DNA of 34,547 bases from DASQWP01 sp050697555 (GTDB lineage Bacteria > Actinomycetota > Thermoleophilia > Gaiellales > Gaiellaceae). Both the position numbers and the translations under genes were made by a program. The notes below the pieces were generated by a model, which was not told where the DNA came from, did not search any database, and was given only the letters and a program-made list of their open reading frames with translations. Where the stretch lies: assembly GCA_050697555.1 (NCBI GenBank), contig JBOHAD010000022.1, positions 1-34,547 of the forward strand, written 5' to 3'. Positions 9,009-18,191 of this stretch are shown here, in pieces (the first letter of the stretch is position 1; the number at the start of each line of letters is the position of its first letter).

Positions 9009-9014
9009 ACTCTA
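9009..9014 (-). promoter_or_regulatory. Candidate leaderless -10 box (TAGAGT) of polA
   Basis: TAGAGT on the minus strand ends 6 nt before the polA GTG, the geometry of a leaderless transcript. No -35 consensus is seen. It is one of several similarly placed TAnnnT boxes in the window. Confidence 0.45.
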
Positions 9015-9057
9015 TGTCCGGCGCCTGGCCCTGCGAACGGCCTCCGAGTCGGGCGCC

Positions 9058-9071
9058 CGGACGGCCGTCCG
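9058..9071. repeat. Perfect 14-bp palindrome between livF and polA
   Basis: CGGACGGCCGTCCG is a perfect palindrome in the 82-bp gap between the livF stop and the polA start. It could be an RNA stem terminating the liv operon or a protein-binding site. There is no T-tract on either side, so intrinsic termination is not clearly supported. Confidence 0.35.
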
Positions 9072-9084
9072 AACCGGCGGCGAG

Positions 9085-9825
9085 CTACTCCTCGCCGAGG
9101 TAGGTCTTGCGGACCCGTTCGTTCCGCTTCAGCGCCTGCGCCTCATCGGCGAGGGCGATCCGGCCCGTCTCGAGGACGTAGCCGCGCTTCGCGGTGTCGA
9201 GCGCCATGAGGGCGTTCTGCTCGACGAGCAGGATGGGCGTGCCCTGCTCGTTGATCTCCCGCACGATCTCGAAGATCTTCTCGACGAAGATCGGGGCCAG
9301 GCCCATGGACGGCTCGTCGAGCATGAGTAGCTTCGGCCGCGCCATGAGCGCCCGCCCGATGGCGCACATCTGCTGCTCTCCGCCCGAGAGCGTCCCCGCC
9401 CTCTGGCTCTTGCGCTCCGCGAGTCGCGGGAAGAGGGAGAAGACGCGGTCGAGATCCTCTCGGATCGCGGAGCGGTCGCCGCGCTGGAAGGCGCCCATCT
9501 CCAGGTTCTCGAGCACGCTCATGCGCGGGAAGAGGCGCCGGCCCTCGGGCGACTGGGAGATGCCCATCTTGACGACGTTGTGCGGGCGCTCCTGGGAGAT
9601 CTCCCTTCCCTGGAAGCGGATCGTCCCCGTGCGCGGGTGGTTGAGGCCGTTGATCGACCGGAGGGTCGTCGACTTGCCCGCGCCGTTCGCGCCGATGAGG
9701 GTGACGATCTCTCCCTCGCGCACCTCGAGGGTGATGCCCTTGAGCGCGTGGATCGTCCCGTAGTACGTGTGCACGTCCCGGAGCTCGAGGATCGTGCCGT
9801 CGCGCTGCGGCCTGTCTTCGTTCAC
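9085..9825 (-). CDS. livF: ABC transporter ATPase LivF (branched-chain amino acid type)
   Basis: 246 residues. Walker A is GANGAGKST, the Q-loop region contains ISQSPEGRRLFPRM, the signature is LSGGEQQM and Walker B is LLMLDEPSMGLAP. The usual H-loop is replaced by LLVEQNA, a LivF hallmark. It hydrolyses ATP together with LivG to drive import by LivHM. The GTG start overlaps the livG stop (GTGA), making livF the last gene of livKHMGF. The family is 233-250 residues, so the protein is complete. The C-terminal LGEE ending is typical. Confidence 0.93.
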   Translation of the reverse strand: MNEDRPQRDGTILELRDVHTYYGTIHALKGITLEVREGEIVTLIGANGAGKSTTLRSINGLNHPRTGTIRFQGREISQERPHNVVKMGISQSPEGRRLFPRMSVLENLEMGAFQRGDRSAIREDLDRVFSLFPRLAERKSQRAGTLSGGEQQMCAIGRALMARPKLLMLDEPSMGLAPIFVEKIFEIVREINEQGTPILLVEQNALMALDTAKRGYVLETGRIALADEAQALKRNERVRKTYLGEE

Positions 9826-10609
9826 GGCGCAGCCTCCGCCGCCGCGCCCTTGCCGAGGTAGGCCTCGATGACCCGCTCGTCCTTCTGAACCTCCTGGGGG
9901 CTCCCCTCGGCGATCTTCTCGCCGTAGTCGAGCACGGTCACGCGGTCGGAGACTCCCATCACCACCTTCATGTCGTGCTCGATGAGGAGCACCGTGAGCC
10001 CGAGCTCGCTCCGCAGCTTCTCGACGAAGGCGATGAAGTCGGCCGTCTCCTGCGGGTTCATACCGGCGGTCGGCTCGTCCAGGAGGAGGAGCTTCGGCTC
10101 CGTGGCGAGCGCGCGAGCGACCTCGAGGCGGCGCTGGTCGCCGTAGGAGAGATTCCGCGCGACCACGCGGTCGCTCCCGCGCAGCCCGGAGAAGTGCAGG
10201 AGCTCGCGGGCCCGCTCGCGCGCTTGCCGTTCCTCGCGGCGTAGCCCGGGCGTTCCGAGGACGGAGCGCACGAGTCCGCCCTTGAGGCGGGAGTGCATGC
10301 CGACGAGCGTGTTCTCGAGAGCCGTCATAAGCGGGAAGAGGCGGATGTTCTGGAACGTCCTCCCGATGCCGCGCTCCGTGATCGCGTGCGGCGGCTTGCC
10401 CGTGATCTCCTCGCCGGCGAACTCGATTCGGCCGGCCGTCGGCTTGTAGACGCCCGTGAGCATGTTGAAGAAGGTCGTCTTGCCGGCGCCGTTCGGCCCG
10501 ATCAGGCCGACGATTGAGCGCTCGGGAATCGTGAAGTCTATGTCGTTCACGGCAACGAGCCCGCCAAACTCCTTGCGGATCCCCTTGGCGAGGAGGAGGT
10601 TGGCGGCCA

Positions 10610-10610
<1 letters not shown>
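9822..10610 (-). CDS. livG: ABC transporter ATPase LivG (branched-chain amino acid type)
   Basis: 262 residues. Walker A is GPNGAGKTT, followed by GIGRTFQNIRLFP (Q-loop segment of LivG) and the LSYGDQRRLEVARAL signature. Walker B is LLLLDEPTAGMNP, then LLIEHDMKVVMGVSDRVTVLDYG. The histidine in IEHD is the H-loop, distinguishing it from LivF. The ATG at 10610 overlaps the livM stop by one base (TGATG). A longer frame upstream belongs to livM shadow sequence and was discarded. It partners LivF as the second nucleotide-binding domain. Confidence 0.93.
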
Positions 10611-11898
<1,288 letters not shown>

Positions 11899-11899
<1 letters not shown>

Positions 11900-12876
11900 C
11901 AGCCGCCCTCCGGGGTGCGCTCCCCGAGGAGGCCTTCGGGCCGGAAGACGAGGATGGCGATGAGGAGCCCGAAGACGATCGTGCGCGTCCAGTCGCTCCC
12001 CGGCGAGGCCCATGAGAGTCCTTCGTTGAACGCCTCGATGAAGCCGATGAGAACGCCGCCGAGGACGGCGCCCGTCAGGTTGCCGATCCCGCCGAGCACG
12101 GCGGCGGTGAACGCGATCAAGCCGAGCTGGAAGCCCTGGTCGTAGCGGATGACCGTGAACTGCATCAGGTACAGCAGGCCCGCAGCCCCGGCCAGCCCGC
12201 CCGCGAGCGCGAAGGTGAAGGAGATCGTTCGGTTGACGTTGATGCCCATCATCGCCGCCGCGTCGGGGTCCTGGGAGGTTGCGCGCATCGCCTTCCCCTG
12301 CCGGGTCGATTTGACGAGCCACAGGAGCAGGAGCAGGAGCGGCACCGTGATCAGGACCGTCGCCAGCTTGTCCCACTGGTAGCCGACCTTGCCGACGGCG
12401 AAGACGTTCGAGTTGGGGATGAGCGCCGGGGTGGTCGTGTACTGCACGCCCCAGAAGTAGAGGCCGACGCCCTGGAGGAAGAACGACATACCGATGGCGC
12501 TGATGAGCGCCGCCAGCCGTGGTGCGTGGCGGAGGCGGCGATACGCGACGAACTCGACGCTCGCGTTCAGAATGGAGCCGAACGCCATCGCGACCACGAG
12601 CGCCACGGCGATCCCGAGGGCGATCGCTCCCGCCGCCTCGCTCGTGCTGCTGAGGTCGAAAACGCTGAGGATGATCGTGCTGGCGACGAGCCCGCTCAGC
12701 GAGAAGACGTCGCCGTGGGCGAAGTTGATGAGCTGCAGGATGCCGTAGACGAGGGTGTACCCGAGGGCGATGAGCGCGTACGTGGAGCCGTTCGTCAGGC
12801 CGATCAGGAAGATGTTGGCGAAGACCTGCGGCTCCCGGACCAGGTTGACGAGGAGCCAGAGGGCGATGAGCGCCAC
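11899..12876 (-). CDS. livH: ABC transporter permease LivH (branched-chain amino acid type)
   Basis: 325 residues from the GTG at 12876. LivH features are GLTNGSTYALIALGYTLVYGI, INFAHGDVF, the cytoplasmic loop KAMRATSQDPDAAAMMGIN and the C-terminal FRPEGLLGE. The first hydrophobic helix continues upstream of this GTG in the same frame: WITIIGLALVALIAL starts about ten codons earlier. No ATG, GTG or TTG is available there, so the true start may be an upstream CTG or another rare codon. It lies after a strong hairpin that separates it from livK. Confidence 0.9.
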
Positions 12877-12994
12877 GAGGGCGAGCCCGATGATCGTTAT
12901 CCAGCTCGGACGCCCGCGCCTCAGGAGCGCCGCCAGCGGCGAGGGAGGCTCTCTGCGGGCTTGGACTGCGATCTCAGGCTCCTGCTCGTGAAGG

Positions 12995-13024
12995 CCCGGG
13001 GGAGGGCTCGAACCCTCCCCCGGG
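12995..13024 (-). other. Strong hairpin between livK and livH
   Basis: Perfect 12-bp arms CCCGGGGGAGGG (12995-13006) and CCCTCCCCCGGG (13013-13024) flank a 6-nt loop. On the livK-livH transcript there is no U-tract, so partial termination or 3'-end protection of the livK message is more likely than full termination. Such intercistronic stems are known from binding-protein transport operons, where the binding protein is needed in excess. Confidence 0.75.
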
Positions 13025-13059
13025 ATTATTGCGCGGCTGGGCCGCGGTTCGTTCTGTTC

Positions 13060-14448
13060 CTATCCGCCCAGAGCTGCCTCGACGAGCGCCGGGTCGGGGG
13101 TGATCACCTCTTCGGTCGCGAAGCTGTCCTCCGCCACGTACACGGTGACCGGGCCGATGGTCGGGTCGCCGTTCTCGTCGAAGCCGAACTCCGGTGCGAC
13201 GATGCCCTCGCCCGTCTCGAAGGCGAGCATCTGCTCGATGATGCTCGTCCGGCTCCCGTCAGAATTATCGATCGCGGTGAGGAGGACCTCCGCCGCCTGG
13301 GCCGCGTACGCGGTGTACGGCTCGAGCGGAGTCGCTGCACCGGTCTCCTCGGCGAAGGAGCTCACGAACTCCGAGCCCGTCCCGGTGAGCTGGTCGGCGG
13401 GAACGCCGGCGACCGACGAGTACATGCCCACGGCGGCCTCGCCGGCCTCGTCGATCGTCGCCTGCGTAGTGAATCCGTCCGGCGCGATCAGGACGACGCC
13501 CTCGGACGGATCCGCGACGTTGGGACCGAGGATCGCGACTTTGTCCCGGATCAGCTTGGCGCCGTTCTCGTCGATGAGCCCGCCCAGGAAGACCGCCTGG
13601 GCGCCGGTGTTCCTGATCTGGGTGTACAGCGCTTCGTAGCTCGGCGCCTGCTTGTTCCAGCGCTCGAAGCCCGCGACCTCGATCCCGAGCTCCTCCGCGG
13701 CCGAGCGGAGGTTCTGGGCGACGCCGAGCCCGTAGGCCTCCGCGTCGTTCAGGATGTAGACGCTCTCGATGCCGAGGTCCTGCATGAAGGTCGCCAGCGC
13801 GGCCGCCTGGTAGGCGTCGTGCGCGACGATGCGGGTGTAGTTGCGGCTCCCGGCCGGGTAGTACTGATCCGGCTCCGTGTCCTCGCACGCGGGCGCGGTG
13901 GTAGAGAGGCAGACGTAGGTGTTCGCGGGGGAAACCATCGCCACGCCGCCTTCCGGCGCCCCGTTGAGGACGGGGATCATGATCGCCGCGCAGCCCGAGT
14001 TGAACGTCCCGATGACTCCGATGACGTCCGGGTTCTGCGCGTACTCGTTGGCGTTCGAGTTGCATTTCCCGGTGTCCCACTGGCCCGTCTGCGCCGTCGA
14101 GTCGTCGCAGACCTGGTAGCCGATGTCGAGCCCGCCGGCCGACCAGCCCCTCTGGTTGAGGATGAAGCGGATCGCCTCGACCATCTGCACGGTCTGCGTC
14201 CGCGACGACCCCTGCATGGGCAGGTCGGATGTGATCAGGACGTCGGGCTCGCCGTCGCCCTCGTACTCGACAGGCTGGCAGGCAGCCGACGGAAGCGCCT
14301 GGACCTCGTTGTCGCCGGCTCCGTCGCCTTCATCCTCGGCCTGGGTGCCGGCGACGTCGCCGTCATCGTCGCCGCCACAGCCCGCGGCCACGAGGGCGAA
14401 CGCCCCGATCAGCAGCACGAGCAATGCCAAAATCGTCCTTCGTCTCAC
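13060..14448 (-). CDS. livK: Branched-chain amino acid ABC transporter substrate-binding lipoprotein (LivK type)
   Basis: 462 residues from the GTG at 14448, which has AGGAGG four bases upstream. This is one of the few clear Shine-Dalgarno starts in the window. A signal peptide with lipobox V-A-A-G-C (lipidated Cys24) is followed by an acidic Gly/Asp linker and a periplasmic-binding-protein type 1 fold (Peripla_BP_6). Motifs include VIGVIGTFNSGCAAIMIPVLN, GVAMVSPANTYV, SVYILNDAEAYGLGVAQNLR and AVFLGGLIDENGAKLI. A longer frame upstream crosses the tRNA locus and was rejected. The protein captures substrate outside the membrane for LivHMGF. The four cysteines in the N-lobe suggest disulfides. 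Confidence 0.93.
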   Translation of the reverse strand: MRRRTILALLVLLIGAFALVAAGCGGDDDGDVAGTQAEDEGDGAGDNEVQALPSAACQPVEYEGDGEPDVLITSDLPMQGSSRTQTVQMVEAIRFILNQRGWSAGGLDIGYQVCDDSTAQTGQWDTGKCNSNANEYAQNPDVIGVIGTFNSGCAAIMIPVLNGAPEGGVAMVSPANTYVCLSTTAPACEDTEPDQYYPAGSRNYTRIVAHDAYQAAALATFMQDLGIESVYILNDAEAYGLGVAQNLRSAAEELGIEVAGFERWNKQAPSYEALYTQIRNTGAQAVFLGGLIDENGAKLIRDKVAILGPNVADPSEGVVLIAPDGFTTQATIDEAGEAAVGMYSSVAGVPADQLTGTGSEFVSSFAEETGAATPLEPYTAYAAQAAEVLLTAIDNSDGSRTSIIEQMLAFETGEGIVAPEFGFDENGDPTIGPVTVYVAEDSFATEEVITPDPALVEAALGG

Positions 14449-14494
14449 TACTCCTCCTCTTCGCCCGATTCGTTTTTCCCGGCGCTGGCCTCGG

Positions 14495-14517
14495 CGAGCA
14501 CCGGTGCGAGGTGCTCG
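14495..14517. promoter_or_regulatory. Operator-like inverted repeat at the livK transcription start
   Basis: Arms CGAGCACC (14495-14502) and GGTGCTCG (14510-14517) are separated by 7 bp. The repeat abuts the livK -10 box and covers the predicted start site, an ideal position for a repressor. In RNA it would also fold as a 5' stem-loop. Confidence 0.5.
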
Positions 14518-14546
14518 ATTGTGCCCCGAATCCCGCGCCCTTGCAA
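14518..14546 (-). promoter_or_regulatory. Promoter of the livKHMGF operon
   Basis: On the minus strand TTGCAA (14546-14541) and CACAAT (14523-14518) are separated by exactly 17 bp. The predicted start near 14511 gives a leader of about 60 nt ending in the AGGAGG of livK. Confidence 0.6.
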
Positions 14547-14581
14547 CCCCCTGCCGATACGATGTGCGACGCGTGGAGCGC

Positions 14582-14666
14582 GCCGAAGTGGCGGAACTGG
14601 AAGACGCGCTGGACTCAAAATCCAGTGGGGCTCTGCCCCGTGCGGGTTCGATCCCCGCCTTCGGCA
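14582..14666 (+). tRNA. tRNA-Leu (anticodon CAA)
   Basis: An 85-nt class II tRNA. The acceptor GCCGAAG pairs with CTTCGGC, with discriminator A at 14666. The anticodon arm is CTGGA-CTCAAAA-TCCAG, giving anticodon CAA (reads UUG). A long variable arm (GGGGCTCTGCCCC) and T-arm GCGGG-TTCGATC-CCCGC follow. The 3' CCA is not encoded. A TACGAT box at 14558-14563 is a possible -10. The gene sits in the gap between divergent livK and pfkA. Confidence 0.97.
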
Positions 14667-14735
14667 TCAGATCGCCCTGCGTTGCTCGCCCGGTCCATTG
14701 AGGGAGTCTGTCCGCAAAGACGCTTAACCCGGTTC

Positions 14736-14741
14736 TAAGTT
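14736..14741 (+). promoter_or_regulatory. Candidate leaderless -10 box (TAAGTT) of pfkA
   Basis: TAAGTT ends 7 nt before the pfkA ATG. No spaced Shine-Dalgarno is present. A convincing -35 is not seen. Confidence 0.4.
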
Positions 14742-14748
14742 AGACAGG

Positions 14749-15798
14749 ATGTCCAAAAAGGTCGGTGTCCTGACGGGCGGCGGAGACTGCCCCGGACTGA
14801 ACGCCGTCATCCGCGCGGTGACCCGGCGGTCGCTCGACCGCGGCCACGAGGTCCTGGGCATCCGCGCAGGATGGCGCGGGCTCGTAGACGGTCGTCTGGA
14901 GCCGCTCGACTACCGGGCGATCTCGGGCATCCTCCCGCGCGGGGGGACGATCATCGGCACGTCGCGGACGAACCCTTTCAAGGTCGACGGTGGCGTCGAG
15001 CGCGTGCTCGGGCACTTCCGCGAGAACGGACTCGACGCCCTCGTCGCCATCGGAGGCGAGGACACGTTGGGCGTTGCGGCGCGCCTCTTCGAGGAGGAGC
15101 GCCTGCCGGTCGTCGGGGTTCCGAAGACGATCGACAACGACCTCTCGGCGACGGACTACACGTTCGGCTTCGACACCGCCGTCTTCATCGCCACCGAGGC
15201 GATCGACCGCCTGCATACCACGGCCGAGTCACACAACCGCGTCATGGTCGTCGAGGTGATGGGCCGGCACACCGGGTGGATCGCGGTGATGAGCGGGATC
15301 GCCGGCGGCGCCGACGTCATCCTCATCCCCGAGCACCCGATCACCGTCGAGGAAGCGTGCGAGGACCTGCGCCGGAGGCACGAGCGCGGAAAGGACTTCT
15401 CCATCGTCGTCGTCAGCGAGGGCTACGAGCTCACGTACGGCTCGGGGGAGACGCGCCGGGTGGCGCAGGAAGCGGCGGCGAGCGACCAGTTCGGCCACGT
15501 GCGCCTGGGCGGCGTCGGTGACGCTCTCGCGCGGGAGATCGAGGAGCGGACGGGCTACGAGACGCGCGTGACCGTCCTGGGCCACGTGCAGCGCGGGGGC
15601 TCCCCCACGCCCCGCGACCGGGTGCTCGCCACCCGCTACGGCCTCAAGGCGGCCGACCTCGTCCACGCGGAGCGCTGGGGCGTGATGGCCGCCCTCCACG
15701 GCGACGCGATCGTAGAGGTGCCGCTGCGCGAGGCGGTCGCGAAGCTGAAGACGGTGCCGCCCGAGTTCTACGAGACGGCGACCGCCTTCTTCGGGTAG
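14749..15798 (+). CDS. pfkA: 6-phosphofructokinase, predicted pyrophosphate-dependent
   Basis: 349 residues, complete PfkA fold: GVLTGGGDCPGLNAVIR, IIGTSRTNPF, IGGEDTLGVA, PKTIDNDLSATDYTFGFDTA, EVMGRHTGWIA and LGHVQRGGSP. The catalytic Asp is D129 in TIDND. Two positions set the phosphoryl donor in this family (E. coli 104 and 124). Both are Gly in ATP enzymes; here they are Asp105 (in GGED) and Lys126 (in PKTID), the combination of PPi-dependent PFKs such as that of Amycolatopsis methanolica. I therefore predict reversible PPi-dependent conversion of fructose-6-phosphate to the 1,6-bisphosphate. The gene stands alone after the tRNA and is convergent with the next gene across an 82-bp gap. 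Confidence 0.95.
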   Translation: MSKKVGVLTGGGDCPGLNAVIRAVTRRSLDRGHEVLGIRAGWRGLVDGRLEPLDYRAISGILPRGGTIIGTSRTNPFKVDGGVERVLGHFRENGLDALVAIGGEDTLGVAARLFEEERLPVVGVPKTIDNDLSATDYTFGFDTAVFIATEAIDRLHTTAESHNRVMVVEVMGRHTGWIAVMSGIAGGADVILIPEHPITVEEACEDLRRRHERGKDFSIVVVSEGYELTYGSGETRRVAQEAAASDQFGHVRLGGVGDALAREIEERTGYETRVTVLGHVQRGGSPTPRDRVLATRYGLKAADLVHAERWGVMAALHGDAIVEVPLREAVAKLKTVPPEFYETATAFFG

Positions 15799-15880
15799 CG
15801 CCGTCACGATCCCGGCGCATTCCGCGCGCCACACGCGCGACCTGCCCCGATAGGCTGAAGCGGCCCCGGCGCGCGCGCGT

Positions 15881-17596
15881 CTATTGGAAGAGGAGCAGGA
15901 GCGCGTCCGTGGGCGCGTAGTCGTCCGTCAGCGTCGGGACGTCGTCTGTGGGGATCAGCCGATCGTGGCGGTCGAGGATCGGCCTGTCGAGCGAAGGCGC
16001 GCTCGGATGCTCCTCGCGGATCGCACGCCAGCGCTCGAGCAGGAACGTCGGCTGCGGCGCCGCGCTCTCGGTCGCCACGAGGATGAGGTTCCGGAACGTC
16101 CGGTCTCCCTCGTCGCCCGGGAGAATCGTCGGATGGACGAGCACGGTGGGGAACGCGGCGCGGTACGTGCGGTAGATGGAGCGGAAGAGCCGCGAGCCGG
16201 GCCCGTCGATGGCCCCGATCGCGTTCGTCACGATCACGCCCCCCGGCGCGAGGCGCGACCGGGCCAGCTCGAGGAACTCACGCGTGACGAGGTGGAACGG
16301 GATGGCATCGGCGAAGAAGGCGTCGATCACGATCACGTCCCATTGCCGCTCCCCGCCTGCGAGGAACTGGCGCCCGTCGCCGACCTCGATGCGAAGCCGC
16401 GCGGCGTCCTCCGGCACGGCGAAGTACTCGTACGCCACGTCGACGACCGCCGGGTCGAGCTCGACGACCTGGAGGCGCAACTGGGGGAAGTCGCGCCACA
16501 TGCGCTTCTCCGACGATCCCGCTCCGAGCCCGATGAAAAGGACGTCTTGCGCGGCAGGGTCGTACGCCAGGCCGAGGTGGAAGAAGTCGGTGTAGCGGAA
16601 GCGCGTGCGGTAGGGGTCGTCCAGGTACATCGCGCTCTGGAACGAGTTGTCGAAGCGCAGGTAGCGCGTGTCGTCGTCCTCCACGACGGACAGCCCGTGG
16701 TAGCGCGTGTCCTCGGCGTGGACGACCTCCAGGTCGGGACGGGGGACGGCGGCGCCCGCGTCGCGGGCGTCGAGGTCAGTCTCGGCGCCACGAAGCCGGT
16801 AGAGGGGAGACCAGTTCTGCGCGGCCGCGCCCGAGAGCGTTCCACCCGTCTCCTGCGCGAGCGCGATCGCCCCGGCCGAGGCGCCGCCCGTCGACGCGAG
16901 GACGATCGCGAGGACGACGAGCATCCGCTCGGCGAGGGCGATCACCGCCGCCGCCACGAAGAGCGTCGCGGCGGCCACGCCCAGCAGCTGGTCGGTGCCG
17001 AGCGCCGGGATGAGGAAGAAGGCGGTGGCGAGCGTGCCGACGATGCTGCCGGCGGTCGAGACCGAGAAGAGCCTTCCCGCCGTGCGCCCGAGGTGCGAGA
17101 GCGAGCGGGCGCGAAGCCGCACTGCGATCGGAGTCACGGCCGCGAGGATCACGCTCAGAGGGCCGAAGAGGATCACGGCGGCCAGCAGTGGGTTCAGGCG
17201 CGGCCCCACGTCCCAGCCGACGACCGCCTCGAGGACGAGCTCGTCGACCAGCGGGACGGCGAGGACGGCGACCGCCCCGGCGGCGATGACGGAGACGAGA
17301 AGGCCCGGACTCGGGAGGCGGTCCGCGAGCGCGCCGCCGGCCCAGTAGCCGACCGAGAGACCGGTGAGCACGACGCCGATGAGCGCTCCCCAGACGAAGA
17401 GCGAGTTGCCGAAGAAGGGCGCAACCACGCGGCTGGCCGCGATCTCCACGCCCAGGAGAACGGCACCGGAGAGAAAGACGGCGACGGCGAGGGCAGCCCC
17501 GTCCAGGCGTGCCGGTAGCGGCGGCGACGCCCCGCCGTGTCCGTCGCCCCCGACGGCCTCCTCGACCGAGCGGCTAGTGGTGAGCGCCCGAGCCAT
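15881..17596 (-). CDS. Membrane-fused spermidine synthase-like protein
   Basis: 571 residues from the ATG at 17596, which overlaps the 3' end of the preceding gene by 23 bp. Residues about 30-270 hold roughly seven hydrophobic helices in the pattern of fused MFS/spermidine-synthase proteins, including GVEIAASRVVAPFFG near the start. The C-terminal half has a SAM/dcSAM-binding Rossmann fold: VLFIGLGAGSSEKRM, VVELDPAVVDVAYEYF, DGRQFLAG and VIDAFFADAIPFHLVTREFL. The usual aminopropyltransferase DSTDP motif is replaced by DAFFADAIP, as in this fused group, so polyamine synthesis is uncertain. It is probably the last gene of the deoC-ALDH operon. A longer frame upstream is shadow of the IGPS-like gene. 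Confidence 0.85.
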   Translation of the reverse strand: MARALTTSRSVEEAVGGDGHGGASPPLPARLDGAALAVAVFLSGAVLLGVEIAASRVVAPFFGNSLFVWGALIGVVLTGLSVGYWAGGALADRLPSPGLLVSVIAAGAVAVLAVPLVDELVLEAVVGWDVGPRLNPLLAAVILFGPLSVILAAVTPIAVRLRARSLSHLGRTAGRLFSVSTAGSIVGTLATAFFLIPALGTDQLLGVAAATLFVAAAVIALAERMLVVLAIVLASTGGASAGAIALAQETGGTLSGAAAQNWSPLYRLRGAETDLDARDAGAAVPRPDLEVVHAEDTRYHGLSVVEDDDTRYLRFDNSFQSAMYLDDPYRTRFRYTDFFHLGLAYDPAAQDVLFIGLGAGSSEKRMWRDFPQLRLQVVELDPAVVDVAYEYFAVPEDAARLRIEVGDGRQFLAGGERQWDVIVIDAFFADAIPFHLVTREFLELARSRLAPGGVIVTNAIGAIDGPGSRLFRSIYRTYRAAFPTVLVHPTILPGDEGDRTFRNLILVATESAAPQPTFLLERWRAIREEHPSAPSLDRPILDRHDRLIPTDDVPTLTDDYAPTDALLLLFQ

Positions 17597-18191
17597 GGAC
17601 GAGCTCCTCAAGAGCCGCGGAGAACTCCGAGCCGCGGGCAAGATCCCGGACGAGGACGGCATCGACCCCGGCGCGCTCGAGCGCGACGACCTGCTCGCGT
17701 GCGACGACACGCGCCTCGGAGATGACGAGCTTCCCGGCGGGGACGTCGGCGAGCAGGTCGAGCGTGCGCTCGAGGTCCTCCTCGTTCCGATCGAGCTTCC
17801 GCTCGGAGATGAGCACGATATCGGGGTCGACACGCTCGAGCGCGCTCTCGAGCTCGTCCTCGTCGCCCACGTCGACGGCGCAGTCGAGGCCGAGCTCGCG
17901 TGCGAGCGCGTAGACCTCCTCGAGGTCACCGCCGCCGCCAACGGCCTCGAAGACGACGATGCAGGCGTCGGCCCCGGACGCGGACAGCGCGCGAGGATCG
18001 CCGTAGCGCGCGATGATCGGGAGGCCCGTGCGGGCGCGGACGCGCTCGACGTTGTCAGCCTCGACCGCGACCGCCTCGGCTCCCCCCGCTTCGGCGATCT
18101 CCGTCAACGTTCCCACGTCCCCCTCGAGCGCAGGGATGACCGAGATCCCGTCACCCTCCGAGATGGCCTGGCTGAAGCGGCTCGTGCTCAC
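17574..18191 (-). CDS. IGPS (TrpC)-like TIM-barrel protein lacking catalytic residues
   Basis: 205 residues from a GTG overlapping the upstream stop (GTGA). Layout and spacing follow indole-3-glycerol-phosphate synthase: start RFSQAISEGDGISVIPALEGD, middle EAVAVEADNVERVRARTGLPI, then DVGDEDELESALERVDPDIVL and LVISEARVVAREQVVALERAGVDAVLV. Compared with the family, the E-x-K-x-x-SPS motif is replaced by VIPALEGD. The LRKDF lysine is lost (PIIARYG), INNRDL is replaced by LISERKL, and SESGI by SEARV. It is also about 55 residues shorter than TrpC. Tryptophan synthesis activity is therefore unlikely. It is embedded in a deoxyribose/aldehyde operon with no trp gene nearby. The function is unknown. 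Confidence 0.75.
   Translation of the reverse strand: MSTSRFSQAISEGDGISVIPALEGDVGTLTEIAEAGGAEAVAVEADNVERVRARTGLPIIARYGDPRALSASGADACIVVFEAVGGGGDLEEVYALARELGLDCAVDVGDEDELESALERVDPDIVLISERKLDRNEEDLERTLDLLADVPAGKLVISEARVVAREQVVALERAGVDAVLVRDLARGSEFSAALEELVHGSGAHH

Noticed and set aside
6561..9209. An 882-codon open frame antisense to polA
   Set aside because: polA is unambiguous by all its motifs; the antisense frame has the skewed composition typical of shadows in high-GC DNA.
14541..14563. TTGCAA and TACGAT as a promoter for tRNA-Leu
   Set aside because: The spacing is only 11 bp. TTGCAA fits the opposite-strand livK promoter at 17 bp. TACGAT alone may still be a tRNA -10.
15799..15880. Terminator between convergent pfkA and the spermidine-synthase-like gene
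   Set aside because: Only a 5-bp CGCCG/CGGCG stem and GC alternations are present, with no T-tract; not enough to call.
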